DNA of 64,000 bases from SZAS-79 sp965279075 (GCA_965279075.1 CBDIHI010000003.1:1-64000), one strand, 5' to 3'; positions 52,383-60,319 are shown, counted from the first letter of the stretch. Translations and numbers: made by a program. The notes: generated by a model not told the origin, from the letters alone.

Positions 52383-53468
52383 ATGCGCGTCCGCACTGCA
52401 CTGCTGTTAGCACTACCGCTGTTTGCTTCGTTCGCCCTGCCCCAGGGAGCGGCATTGGCGCAGTACGCCAATACCGCGGCCCAGGCCCCCAGGATCGACG
52501 GTTTCGACGTCGAGCCCGCCAGGCGCCTGGCGGCCGGCAACACGCTGGCGTTCACGCTCTACGGCACGCCCGGCGGGCAGGCGACGGTGAGCATCAACGG
52601 CGTCGCCACGAAGATCGGCCTCGACGAGACCGAGGCGGGCGTTTACGAAAGGACCTACACGATCAAGGCGGCCGACCGCGTCGACGGCAACACGCCGGCG
52701 ACGGCGAACCTGCGCGTCGGGGACCGGATCGCCACCGCGATCCTCGACGAGTCGCTGCTGGCCGGGGTGGCTTCACCCTCGGCGCGCGCTGCGGCCGCGG
52801 CCCAGGCCCCGATGCCCAGGATCGACCGCTTCGAACTGGATCCCCCGGCGCGCCTGGTGGCGGGTGAGCAGATGTTCTTCTCGCTGTACGGGACGCCCGC
52901 GTCCCGTGCGAGCGTGCGCATCCCCGGCGTTAAGGGCAAGCTGGTGCTGGACGAGGTCCGGACCGGTGTCTACGAAGGCGCCTACACCATCAAGGATCGC
53001 GACCGGGTCGCCGTCGATGCGAATGCGACCGCCTCGCTGCAGCTCGGCAACAAGGAAGCCGCCGCGAACCTCAACCGGCCGCTGGCCAGCGGGTCCGTCC
53101 CGGCGTCGGCGCAGAGGCGCTCGGCCCGGGCCTGCCCGACATGCGGCGTGGTGGAGGCCGTCAACCTGGTCGAGGTCAAGGGCGAGGGCAGTTACCTTGG
53201 AAAAATCGCGGGCGGTGTGGTCGGCGGCCTGATCGGCAGCCAGATCGGCGGGGGCCACGGCACCACCGTCGCCGAGATTGCCGGCGTGGTGGGCGGCGCG
53301 GTAGCCGGCAACGAGATCGAGAAGCGGATGAAGAAGACCACGCACTACGACGTGGTCACGCGCCTGCAGGGCGGTGGCGTGCAGACCGTGACCTATGCGG
53401 CTGCGCCTGCCTTCAAGGTCGGCGACAAGGTCCGCGTGGAAGGCGGCGTGCTGGTCGCCGACCTGTAA
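52383..53468 (+). CDS. Exported glycine-zipper 2TM protein with two repeated domains and CxxCGVVE motif
   Basis: A 361-residue exported protein: signal peptide (about 1-26), then two tandem beta-rich repeats of about 100 residues (APRIDGFDVEPARRLAAGNT and MPRIDRFELDPPARLVAGEQ begin them; both continue with F-x-LYGTP), then CPTCGVVEAVNLVEVKGEG, a glycine zipper (GGVVGGLIGSQIGGGHGTTV) and a C-terminal domain (YDVVTRLQGGGVQTVTYAAA). The last three modules match those of the protein at 44065-44685. Membrane location with periplasmic repeats is likely; role unknown. The next gene starts five bases downstream. Confidence 0.78.
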   Translation: MRVRTALLLALPLFASFALPQGAALAQYANTAAQAPRIDGFDVEPARRLAAGNTLAFTLYGTPGGQATVSINGVATKIGLDETEAGVYERTYTIKAADRVDGNTPATANLRVGDRIATAILDESLLAGVASPSARAAAAAQAPMPRIDRFELDPPARLVAGEQMFFSLYGTPASRASVRIPGVKGKLVLDEVRTGVYEGAYTIKDRDRVAVDANATASLQLGNKEAAANLNRPLASGSVPASAQRRSARACPTCGVVEAVNLVEVKGEGSYLGKIAGGVVGGLIGSQIGGGHGTTVAEIAGVVGGAVAGNEIEKRMKKTTHYDVVTRLQGGGVQTVTYAAAPAFKVGDKVRVEGGVLVADL

Positions 53469-53473
53469 GCGCA

Positions 53474-54850
53474 TTGAACGCCCGGGGACTCGTCGGCGGG
53501 TGCTGCCTTGCGCTCGCCGCCGGGTGCGCAAGCCTGCCCGATACGCGCTTCCTGTCCGAGCGCTACGTCACACAGGCGGCGCGACTGGAGGGTGCGCGCG
53601 GGCCGCTCTCGGCCAGGCAGGGTGCGGCGGTGATGGCCGGGCTCAAGCGCAAGGCGGGCGACCTCGACGTGCTCGACAAGCAGGTGGCGCTCGAGCAGGA
53701 GATCACCGGCGGCCCGCTCGTGGTGGGCAACAAGGTCACGCTGCTGCAGGACGGCCCGGCCACGTACGCGGCCATGTTCGCCGCCATCCGCGCCGCGAAG
53801 GACCACGTCAACGTGGAGTCCTACATCATCGAGGACGGCGAGGTGGGGCTGCGGTTCGCCGACCTGCTGCTCGAAAAGCAGGCGGGCGGCGTGCAGGTCA
53901 ACCTCGTGTACGACAGCATCGGCGCGATCTCCACCGGCCGGCCGTACTTCGAGCGCTTGAAGCAGGGCGGCGTGCAGGTGCTCGAGTTCAACCCCGTGAA
54001 CCCGCTGGCGGCGCGTGGAGGCTGGGCGCCCAATCATCGCGACCACCGCAAGCTGATGATCGTCGACGGGCATACCGCGTTCCTCGGCGGCATCAACATC
54101 AGCAGCGTGTACTCGAGCGGCTCGTCGCCGAGGCGGCACGACGGGCCGGTGGACCGGTCCCGCGGCTGGCGCGACACCGACGTGCGCATCGAGGGCCCCG
54201 CGGTGGGCGAATTCCAGAAGCTGTTCATGCAGACCTGGGCCAAGCAAGGCGGCCAGCCCCTGGCGCAGCGCGAGTACTTCCCGTCCGTCGCACCGCGGGG
54301 CACTGAGATCGTCAGGGCGATCGGTAGCACGCCGGACGACCCGTTCAGCCTGATCTACCTGACGCTCATCTCGGCGATCACCAACGCCGAGAAGCAGGTG
54401 TACATCACGAACGCCTACTTCGTGCCCGACCCGCAGCTGTTGCGCGCGCTGCTCGACGCGGCGGCACGCGGCGTCGACGTGAGGCTGGTGCTGCCCGCGC
54501 AGTCCGACTCGAACGCTGCCTTTCACGCGGGGCGCTCGCACTATTCGCAACTGCTGGAGGGCGGCGTGAAGCTGTACGAGCGGGGCGGCGCGCTGCTGCA
54601 CGTGAAGACGGCGATCGTCGACGGCGTCTGGTCCTGCATCGGCTCCAGCAACCTCGACTGGCGCAGCGCGCTGGACAACGACGAAGTCAACGCGGTGATC
54701 CTGGGGCGGGAGTTCGCGCAGCAGATGCAGGCGGAGTTCGTGCGCGACATGGCCGCATCGGAGGAGATCGAACGTGAAGCGTGGGAGCGCCGCCCGCTGC
54801 TGCCGAGGCTTAAGGAGCTGGGTGCCAGGCTCTGGGGGCGCCTGCTCTAG
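53474..54850 (+). CDS. Phospholipase D / cardiolipin synthase-like lipoprotein
   Basis: A 458-residue member of the PLD superfamily with both HKD motifs: HRKLMIVDG (His191, Lys193, Asp198) followed by GG, and HVKTAIVDG followed by GSSN near residue 390. Cardiolipin synthases of the ClsB/ClsC branch have this plan. Unusually it begins with a lipoprotein signal (lipobox LAAGC, Cys18), so it would act on the periplasmic side. No ATG or GTG is available at the signal; TTG 53474, five bases after the previous stop, is the likely start and implies coupled translation. Confidence 0.8.
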   Translation: MNARGLVGGCCLALAAGCASLPDTRFLSERYVTQAARLEGARGPLSARQGAAVMAGLKRKAGDLDVLDKQVALEQEITGGPLVVGNKVTLLQDGPATYAAMFAAIRAAKDHVNVESYIIEDGEVGLRFADLLLEKQAGGVQVNLVYDSIGAISTGRPYFERLKQGGVQVLEFNPVNPLAARGGWAPNHRDHRKLMIVDGHTAFLGGINISSVYSSGSSPRRHDGPVDRSRGWRDTDVRIEGPAVGEFQKLFMQTWAKQGGQPLAQREYFPSVAPRGTEIVRAIGSTPDDPFSLIYLTLISAITNAEKQVYITNAYFVPDPQLLRALLDAAARGVDVRLVLPAQSDSNAAFHAGRSHYSQLLEGGVKLYERGGALLHVKTAIVDGVWSCIGSSNLDWRSALDNDEVNAVILGREFAQQMQAEFVRDMAASEEIEREAWERRPLLPRLKELGARLWGRLL

Positions 54851-54857
54851 GCTCGTA

Positions 54858-54900
54858 TGTACGCGAACGCACAGACCCGACACGCCCCCGCGGAGAAACT
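54858..54900 (+). promoter_or_regulatory. Crp-type site and -10 box for BON protein 1
   Basis: Site 54858-54873 is TGTACG-CGAA-CGCACA followed by GACC. GAAACT (54895-54900) starts 29.5 bases from the centre. Confidence 0.62.
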
Positions 54901-54963
54901 TCGCCAACGGTACAGCACCATTCAGCCGGAATCCCGCAGTCACACCCAATTGGAGTACAAGCC

Positions 54964-55275
54964 ATGAACCACCCGAATCGCTATGCTGCGGCGTTCGCCG
55001 CCCTCCTGCTCGTATCCGCTGTCGGATGCGCCCCCACCGCCACCCGTGAAGGTACGGGGGAGTACGTGGACGATGCCGTCATCACGACCAAGGTGAAGGC
55101 CGCGATCTTCAACGAGCCGAATCTGAAGTCCAACGAGATCAACGTCGAGACCTACAAGGGAACGGTCCAGCTGAGCGGCTTCGTCCAGACCGAGACCGAG
55201 AGAGCCCGTGCGACCACGCTCGTGCGCACAGTCGCCGGAGTGCAGGCCGTCAGGAACGACATCCGCCTGAAGTAG
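54964..55275 (+). CDS. BON-domain lipoprotein 1 (OsmY-like)
   Basis: A 103-residue lipoprotein (lipobox SAVGC, Cys22) with a single BON domain (about 37-103; DDAVITTKVKAAIFNEPNLK, INVETYKGTVQLSGFVQTET). BON domains bind phospholipid surfaces and are typical of osmotic or envelope stress proteins such as OsmY. It stands alone with its own promoter and is followed by two hairpins. Confidence 0.88.
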   Translation: MNHPNRYAAAFAALLLVSAVGCAPTATREGTGEYVDDAVITTKVKAAIFNEPNLKSNEINVETYKGTVQLSGFVQTETERARATTLVRTVAGVQAVRNDIRLK

Positions 55276-55283
55276 CACTGGAC

Positions 55284-55320
55284 GGCCCGAAGGCGCCGCG
55301 CAGGGCGGTGTCTTCGGGCC
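55284..55320 (+). terminator. First hairpin after BON protein 1
   Basis: GGCCCGAAG (55284-55292) pairs with CTTCGGGCC (55312-55320) nine bases after the stop. No T-run follows, so termination probably needs the second hairpin or Rho. Confidence 0.45.
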
Positions 55321-55331
55321 GGTATTTGGAG

Positions 55332-55360
55332 ACGGGACGCCGCGGCGTCCCGTTTCTTTT
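55332..55360 (+). terminator. Intrinsic terminator after BON protein 1
   Basis: ACGGGACGCC (55332-55341) and GGCGTCCCGT (55344-55353) form a ten-base palindromic stem, followed by TTCTTTT. Confidence 0.75.
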
Positions 55361-55367
55361 GGGTTAG

Positions 55368-55410
55368 TGCGCGTCAGCGCACAGATTGAGGCGCGCGCGG
55401 CGGACAGTAT
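55368..55410 (+). promoter_or_regulatory. Crp-type site and -10 box for the gene pair 55465-56984
   Basis: Site 55368-55383 is TGCGCG-TCAG-CGCACA followed by GA. CAGTAT (55405-55410) starts 29.5 bases from the centre. Confidence 0.58.
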
Positions 55411-55464
55411 GGTCACCACGCTGTGGAACTCCCCACCGCACTATCGATCCCGAGGCGAGCGAAG

Positions 55465-55869
55465 ATGAAAACGAGACTCCAGCATCCCAGGCATGTCGCA
55501 GCCCTGTTTGCGGGAATTGCGCTCCTTCTGGTGGGTACGGCCGGTGCCGTTGGTGTGGCCGGGTCAGGCTGGTTGCGCCACGCCCCCGGCGCGGAGGGCG
55601 GTGTCGCCGATCAGGAGTCTTTGCGCGATCCGATGCCGGCATCCGTCGCAGACGCGAAGGGGGCGCGACGGAGGGGGGGCTGCGGCGAATGCGGCGTGAT
55701 CGAGTCGATGCGGCGCCTTGCGCCCGTCGGGAATCGGCCCGCCCTGCATGAAATCACCGTCCGGCTCGCCAACGGGTCGACGCGCGTGCTCAGCGAAGCG
55801 AGTCCCGCCCCCTGGCGTCCCGGCGAGGCCGCCATCATCATCGAAGGCTGGAGCAAGCCCGGGGTATGA
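55465..55869 (+). CDS. Small membrane-anchored protein with CxxCGVIE motif, no zipper
   Basis: A 134-residue protein with an N-terminal membrane anchor (about 10-36; ALFAGIALLLVGTAGAVGVA), the motif CGECGVIESMRRLAP (near residue 73) and a C-terminal segment HEITVRLANGSTRVLSEASP then PWRPGEAAIIIEG. The last two modules match the protein at 44065-44685 (YEITVRMEDGS, WRNGEHVKIIDG), but the glycine zipper between them is absent. ATG 55465 is used; the frame is open to 55423. It overlaps the next gene by four bases (ATGA). Function unknown. Confidence 0.72.
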   Translation: MKTRLQHPRHVAALFAGIALLLVGTAGAVGVAGSGWLRHAPGAEGGVADQESLRDPMPASVADAKGARRRGGCGECGVIESMRRLAPVGNRPALHEITVRLANGSTRVLSEASPAPWRPGEAAIIIEGWSKPGV

Positions 55870-56984
55870 GCCTTGCGAGCGAGACGGACGCCGGCGGCAC
55901 CGACGCCCGCATCCGGATCGCGCCCGTCGTCCTCGCGACCATCGCGCTGGTCGCCGCGCTCTATTTTGCGCGCGCGTTCTTCGTCCCCCTGCTGATCGGC
56001 ATCCTCACCAGCTACGCGCTCCGCCCGCTGGTCGACGGCCTGTATGCGGTGCGCGTGCCGCGGCCCGTTGCAGCGGCGCTGGTGCTGGCCGTGCTGATAG
56101 GCGGTGTTTCGTGGGTCGGATATTCCCTCGTGGACGAAGCCGCCGCGCTGGTGGAGAAACTTCCCGAAGCCGCGCGCAAGCTCCGCCAGAGCCTGATACC
56201 GGCAAAGGGCGCCGCACCGACACCTCTGCAGAACGTGCAGGAAGCCGCCAACGAATTGCAGCGCGTGGCATCGGACGCCGCCAACAAGCCTGGCTCGCGA
56301 AAGGCGCCCGCGGCGCTGCCTGCGACCGACCCGGCCGCGTGGTTCCGCGACCATGCGCTGGCCCAGTCCGCGCTGCTGGTCTCGATCATCGCGCAGGCGC
56401 CGATCGTCCTGCTGCTCGCGTATTTCCTGCTTGCCTCCGGGGAGCACTTCCGCAGGAAGCTCGTGCAGTTCGTCGGCCCGGCGCTGTCGCGCAAGAAGGA
56501 TGCGCTGCGCATCCTCGATGAGATCGATGTACAGGTACAGCGCTACCTGTTCGTGACGCTCGCTTCCAACGCGCTGGTCGGGATCGCGACCTGGCTCGCC
56601 CTGGAGGCGATGGGCCTCGAGCAGGCCGGCCTGTGGGGCGCCTTTGCCGGCGTGATGCATTTCATCCCCTATCTCGGGACGGTGCTGGTGGCCGCCGCCG
56701 TGGGCGTGGCCGGGTTCCTCCAGTTCGGCTCGATGATGCACGCGCTGGAGGCGGCGGGCCTGACCATCCTGGTGGCTGGCGTGATCGGTCTGGGCTTCAT
56801 GACCTGGCTGCAGGGGCGCTTCGCGCGTGTTAACCCGGCCGTGCTGTTCATCGCACTGCTGTTCTTCGGTTGGCTGTGGGGCGTGGCGGGCCTGCTGCTC
56901 GGCGCGCCGCTGGTCGCGATCGCAAAGGTGATCTGCGATCGTGTGGATTCGCTCAAGCCGGCCGGGGATCTCCTCGGGCATTAG
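55866..56984 (+). CDS. AI-2E-family transporter (PerM-like permease)
   Basis: A 372-residue inner-membrane protein of the AI-2E/UPF0118 family with about eight spans, for example TIALVAALYFARAFFVPLLI at the start and FIALLFFGWLWGVAGLLLGA near the end, separated by a soluble region (about 90-160). Some relatives export autoinducer-2 or act as sodium/proton antiporters; the substrate here is unknown. The ATG overlaps the preceding stop, so both proteins are co-translated. Confidence 0.88.
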   Translation: MSLASETDAGGTDARIRIAPVVLATIALVAALYFARAFFVPLLIGILTSYALRPLVDGLYAVRVPRPVAAALVLAVLIGGVSWVGYSLVDEAAALVEKLPEAARKLRQSLIPAKGAAPTPLQNVQEAANELQRVASDAANKPGSRKAPAALPATDPAAWFRDHALAQSALLVSIIAQAPIVLLLAYFLLASGEHFRRKLVQFVGPALSRKKDALRILDEIDVQVQRYLFVTLASNALVGIATWLALEAMGLEQAGLWGAFAGVMHFIPYLGTVLVAAAVGVAGFLQFGSMMHALEAAGLTILVAGVIGLGFMTWLQGRFARVNPAVLFIALLFFGWLWGVAGLLLGAPLVAIAKVICDRVDSLKPAGDLLGH

Positions 56985-57005
56985 CCGGATGGGGCACTGC
57001 CGCTG

Positions 57006-57048
57006 TGTGTGGCCACGCACAGACCCGCGCGCCGGGCCAGCCTACCTT
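57006..57048 (+). promoter_or_regulatory. Crp-type site and -10 box for BON protein 2
   Basis: Site 57006-57021 is TGTGTG-GCCA-CGCACA followed by GACC. TACCTT (57043-57048) starts 29.5 bases from the centre. Confidence 0.62.
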
Positions 57049-57092
57049 CCAGGTTGATCGTCCCCCCCGACAACCCGAAAAAGGCACCCCCG

Positions 57093-57659
57093 ATGAATCA
57101 CCGTACCCTTCCGCTCATGTTCTGCATCGCCCTCCTTGCCGCGGGCTGCAGCGGCGAGAATGCGCCGCCTCCCGGGGTGGCCGCCGCGCCGCCCACGACG
57201 ATCGGCACCGAGCTCGACGACACGGTCGTGACCACGAGGGTGAAGGCCGCGCTGCTCGATGCCCAGGACGTGAAGGGCCTCGACATCAAGGTGGAAACCA
57301 GGAAGGGCATGGTGCAGCTGAGCGGCTTCGTCGACACGCCGGCGCAGGTCGAACGCGCGACGTCCACTGCGCGGGTCGTCGAAGGCGTAAAGGGCGTGGA
57401 GAACGGCATGGTCCTCAAGGACGGCAAGGCGAGCGCCGGCAACAAGCTGGACGACGGCGTCATCACCGCCAAGGTGAAGTCCGCGCTGCTGTCCGACCCG
57501 GGCGTGAAGAGCTTCGACATCGCCGCGGTCACGAGCAAGGGCGTGGTCCAGCTTTCCGGGTTCGTCGACAACCAGGCGCAGATCGACCGCGCGATCGGCA
57601 CCACCCGGTCCGTGGAAGGCGTCTCGGGCGTGGTCAGCGAGATGAGCATCAAGAAGTAA
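57093..57659 (+). CDS. BON-domain lipoprotein 2 (two BON domains, OsmY-like)
   Basis: A 188-residue lipoprotein (lipobox LAAGC, Cys19) with two BON domains (about 45-110 and 120-187). Each begins with LDDTVVTTRVKAALL or LDDGVITAKVKSALL and contains a KGMVQLSGFVDT / KGVVQLSGFVDN strand pair. It is close in sequence to BON protein 1. ATG 57093 is used. Confidence 0.88.
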   Translation: MNHRTLPLMFCIALLAAGCSGENAPPPGVAAAPPTTIGTELDDTVVTTRVKAALLDAQDVKGLDIKVETRKGMVQLSGFVDTPAQVERATSTARVVEGVKGVENGMVLKDGKASAGNKLDDGVITAKVKSALLSDPGVKSFDIAAVTSKGVVQLSGFVDNQAQIDRAIGTTRSVEGVSGVVSEMSIKK

Positions 57660-57678
57660 ATGCGAAGAATCCTCGTTA

Positions 57679-57721
57679 TGTTCGCTATCGAACGGAAGGC
57701 TGCCGGCTGCGGAGGGACTAT
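57679..57721 (+). promoter_or_regulatory. Crp-type site and -10 box for the lmo0937-type protein
   Basis: Site 57679-57694 is TGTTCG-CTAT-CGAACG followed by GA; the inner GTTCG-CTAT-CGAAC is a perfect inverted repeat. GACTAT (57716-57721) starts 29.5 bases from the centre. Confidence 0.62.
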
Positions 57722-57764
57722 GGCCACGGGCGCCCGCTACCTCCCTGACGGGCGCTTGATGTAA

Positions 57765-57799
57765 TGGGCCCGGCTTCGGCAACCCCGTTGCCGGGCCCA
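57765..57799 (+). other. Strong hairpin in the leader of the lmo0937-type gene
   Basis: TGGGCCCGGC (57765-57774) pairs with GCCGGGCCCA (57790-57799) between the predicted promoter and the ATG at 57845. Only CTTTG follows, so it looks more like a leader structure or weak attenuator than a full terminator. Confidence 0.45.
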
Positions 57800-57844
57800 C
57801 TTTGACTGCACTTCCTTGTCCCGCCCAGCGGAAGGATCCACACC

Positions 57845-57994
57845 ATGCTCTACACGGTCGCCGTCGTCCTCATCATCCTGTGGCTGCTGGGACTGGTCAC
57901 GTCCTACACCATAGGCGGGTTCATCCACATCCTGTTGGTGATCGCCATCGTGGTCGTGCTGCTGCGCGTGATCAGCGGGCGCAAGCCGATCTGA
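57845..57994 (+). CDS. lmo0937-family (DUF5670-like) membrane micro-protein
   Basis: A 49-residue protein made almost entirely of two hydrophobic segments (MLYTVAVVLIILWLLGLVTS and HILLVIAIVVVLLRVI) joined by YTIGGFI. This is the pattern of lmo0937-family membrane proteins, which are frequently found in stress regulons. It has its own regulon promoter and is the last gene of the island. Its role is unknown. Confidence 0.8.
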   Translation: MLYTVAVVLIILWLLGLVTSYTIGGFIHILLVIAIVVVLLRVISGRKPI

Positions 57995-58004
57995 CGCTCG
58001 CCGC

Positions 58005-59225
58005 TCAGGGCTTCCTGCTGCCGTAGCTGAGGATCGCCTCGCGGGGCTTGGGCGGATGGGCCTTCATGGCTTCCTCGTTCGGTTCCGTGCCCCAGCCCGG
58101 GCGGTCGGGCATCACGAGGTGGCCGTCGACGATCTCGGGCACGTGCGTGAAGAGCTCGTGGTCCCAGGCGATGCGGTCGATGTCGGTTTCCATGATGCGC
58201 AGGTTCGGCACGGCCGCCGAGAAGTGCGCGTTCATCATCGTGCACAGGTGCCCGTAGAAGTTGTGCGGGGCGACGTTGACCTCGTGCGCCGCGGCTGCCG
58301 CGGCGATCTTCATCGATTGCCACACCCCGTTCCAGGGCGTGTCGACGATCGCGACGTCCATGGCCTGCTCGCGAAAGTACGGCAGGAATTCGCCGAGGCC
58401 CAGCAGCGTCTCGCAGGAGCTGATCGGGTGGCGGCTGTGGGTGCGGATATAGGCCAGCGCCTGCGGGTTGAAGGTGTCGATCTCGACCCAGAACATGTCG
58501 AGGTGCTCGATTGCGCGCAGGATCTTGAGGTAGCCCTCGGTCTTGGCGTTGAAGTTGAGGTCGAGCAGGATGTCCACGTCCGGGCCGGTGCCTTCGCGCA
58601 GGGCCTCGAGGTGCATGACGATGTTCTTCAGCACCGTGCGGTCGATGTTGAGCTCCGGCGTGAAGGGCACGCCGAACCCGGGCCGGTAGCCGCGCGGGTT
58701 CTTCCTGTGCTCGTCGTAGATGAAGATGTTGGTCTTGCAGGCCGTGAAGCCTTTCTCGCGCACCTCGCGCCCCAGTGACTTCACGCCCTCGAGATCGGTG
58801 ATCGCCGGTGTGTAGAACGCCGGGTGGTTGATGCGCCAGGTGCAGCAGTGCGACCAGTACACGCGGATCCGGTCGCGCACCTTGCCGCCCAGCAGCGAGT
58901 ACACCGGCACGCCGAGGCCCTTGGCCTTCGCGTCGAGCAACGCGTTCTCGATCGCACCCATGGCGAGGGCCACGATGCCGCCCGAGGCCGGGCGGGTGGC
59001 CGAGTTCAGGTCGGCGAAGATCTTCTCGTGCTCGTCGGCGGACTTGCCCACCACCCGCGCGGCGAGCTTTTCGATCACCGCGCCCACGCCCGGGGCGCCG
59101 AAGCCCTCGTCGTACTCGCTCCAGCCGATGATGCCGCTGTCGGTCGTGACCTTGACGAAATGGTAGTTGCGCCAGCCCGCGTCGCAGGCCAGCAGCTCGA
59201 TGCTTTTGACGGTCATGGAGGCCAT
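58005..59225 (-). CDS. Mandelate racemase / muconate lactonizing enzyme-family protein (enolase superfamily)
   Basis: A 406-residue enolase-superfamily enzyme of the acid-sugar dehydratase or racemase type. The capping domain (about 1-125) is followed by the barrel with candidate base Lys in TACKTNIFIYD, metal ligands Asp in DILLDLNFNAK, Glu in FWVEIDTF and Glu in SSCETLLG, and a candidate acid His in VAPHNFYGHL. The reaction is abstraction of a proton next to a carboxylate; substrate not predictable. ATG 59225 lies one base after the stop of the oxidoreductase gene. It is the last gene of the catabolic set. Confidence 0.85.
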   Translation of the reverse strand: MASMTVKSIELLACDAGWRNYHFVKVTTDSGIIGWSEYDEGFGAPGVGAVIEKLAARVVGKSADEHEKIFADLNSATRPASGGIVALAMGAIENALLDAKAKGLGVPVYSLLGGKVRDRIRVYWSHCCTWRINHPAFYTPAITDLEGVKSLGREVREKGFTACKTNIFIYDEHRKNPRGYRPGFGVPFTPELNIDRTVLKNIVMHLEALREGTGPDVDILLDLNFNAKTEGYLKILRAIEHLDMFWVEIDTFNPQALAYIRTHSRHPISSCETLLGLGEFLPYFREQAMDVAIVDTPWNGVWQSMKIAAAAAAHEVNVAPHNFYGHLCTMMNAHFSAAVPNLRIMETDIDRIAWDHELFTHVPEIVDGHLVMPDRPGWGTEPNEEAMKAHPPKPREAILSYGSRKP

Positions 59226-59226
59226 C

Positions 59227-60228
59227 TCAGAACCCCTCCAGCACGACCTTGCCGATCGACTTGCCGCTCTCGAGGAGCGCGTGCGCCTTCCTGAGGTTGG
59301 CCGCGTTGATCGTGCCGAGGTTCTGCGTGAGCGTCGTGCGCAGCGTGCCCGCGTCCGTGCGTCGCGACACCTCGTTGAGCAGGTCGTGCTGTGCGAGGAT
59401 GTCGGCGGTCGTGAACATGGAGCGCGTGAACATCGCCTCCCAGTGCACGGAGTTGCACTTCCTCTTGAAAGGCACGATGTCGAGCGTGGCCGGGTCGTCG
59501 ATCACGCCGAGCCTGCCCTGCGGCGCGAGGATGGCCGGGTAGGCGGGCAGGTGCTTCGTCGTCTGGGTCAGGCCGGCCAGGTAGTTCACCTCCGGGAAGC
59601 CGACGCGCTTCAGCTCGTCTGCCAAAGGCTTGGTGTGGTCGATGACGTGGTGCGCGCCGAATTCCATGCACCAGGCGATCGTTTCCGGCCGCGAGGCGGT
59701 CGCGATCACCGTCAGCTGGGTGAGCTTGCGGGCGAGCTGGATCATCATCGAGCCCACGCCGCCCGCGCCGCCCATCACCAGCAGGCTGCCCGTGGTGTCG
59801 CGGGTCACGCCGAACCGGTCGAACAGCAGCTCCCAGGCGGTGATCGAGGTCAGCGGCAGCGCGGCGGCCTCGGCGAAGGACAGCGTCTTCGGCTTTGCCC
59901 CGACGATGCGTTCGTCGACCGCGTGCAGTTCGGCGTTCGTTCCCTGCCGGATGTTCGAGCCCGCGTAGTAGACCTCGTCGCCCGGGCTGAACAGCTTGAC
60001 CTCCCGGCCCACGGCCTTGACCACGCCGGCGGCGTCGAATCCCAGCACCTTGGTTTCCCCGGCCGGCACGCCGCGCATGCGCATCTTGGTGTCCACGGGG
60101 TTGACCGACACGGCCTTCACCGCCACCAGCAGGTCGCGCGGGCCGGGCACCGGGTCGGGCAGGTCGAGGTCGAGGAGGGACTCGGGCTGGGCGATCGGCA
60201 GGCTTTGCTTGAAACCAACGGCTTTCAT
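59227..60228 (-). CDS. Zinc-type alcohol dehydrogenase / quinone oxidoreductase-like protein
   Basis: A 333-residue medium-chain dehydrogenase/reductase of the QOR/ZADH type. The GroES-like domain (about 1-125; SVNPVDTKMRMRGVP, VLGFDAAGVVKAVG) is followed by a Rossmann domain with LLVMGGAGGVGSMMIQLARK. Catalytic zinc cysteines are absent, as in zinc-independent quinone or enone reductases. NADPH is the likely cofactor. The frame is open further upstream; ATG 60228 is the standard start (MKAVGF). Confidence 0.87.
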   Translation of the reverse strand: MKAVGFKQSLPIAQPESLLDLDLPDPVPGPRDLLVAVKAVSVNPVDTKMRMRGVPAGETKVLGFDAAGVVKAVGREVKLFSPGDEVYYAGSNIRQGTNAELHAVDERIVGAKPKTLSFAEAAALPLTSITAWELLFDRFGVTRDTTGSLLVMGGAGGVGSMMIQLARKLTQLTVIATASRPETIAWCMEFGAHHVIDHTKPLADELKRVGFPEVNYLAGLTQTTKHLPAYPAILAPQGRLGVIDDPATLDIVPFKRKCNSVHWEAMFTRSMFTTADILAQHDLLNEVSRRTDAGTLRTTLTQNLGTINAANLRKAHALLESGKSIGKVVLEGF

Positions 60229-60319
60229 GTCTGGATCCTCTGGGATGTATCGGTATCGGTACGCCAACTGGCCTGGAAGGCGCTCCAGTGCTTGAGTTCG
60301 CGGATGAATTGTCCTGAAT

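Noticed and set aside
57765..57799. Hairpin as a rho-independent terminator of BON gene 2
   Set aside because: No adequate T-run follows, and it lies downstream of a new promoter, so a leader structure is more likely.
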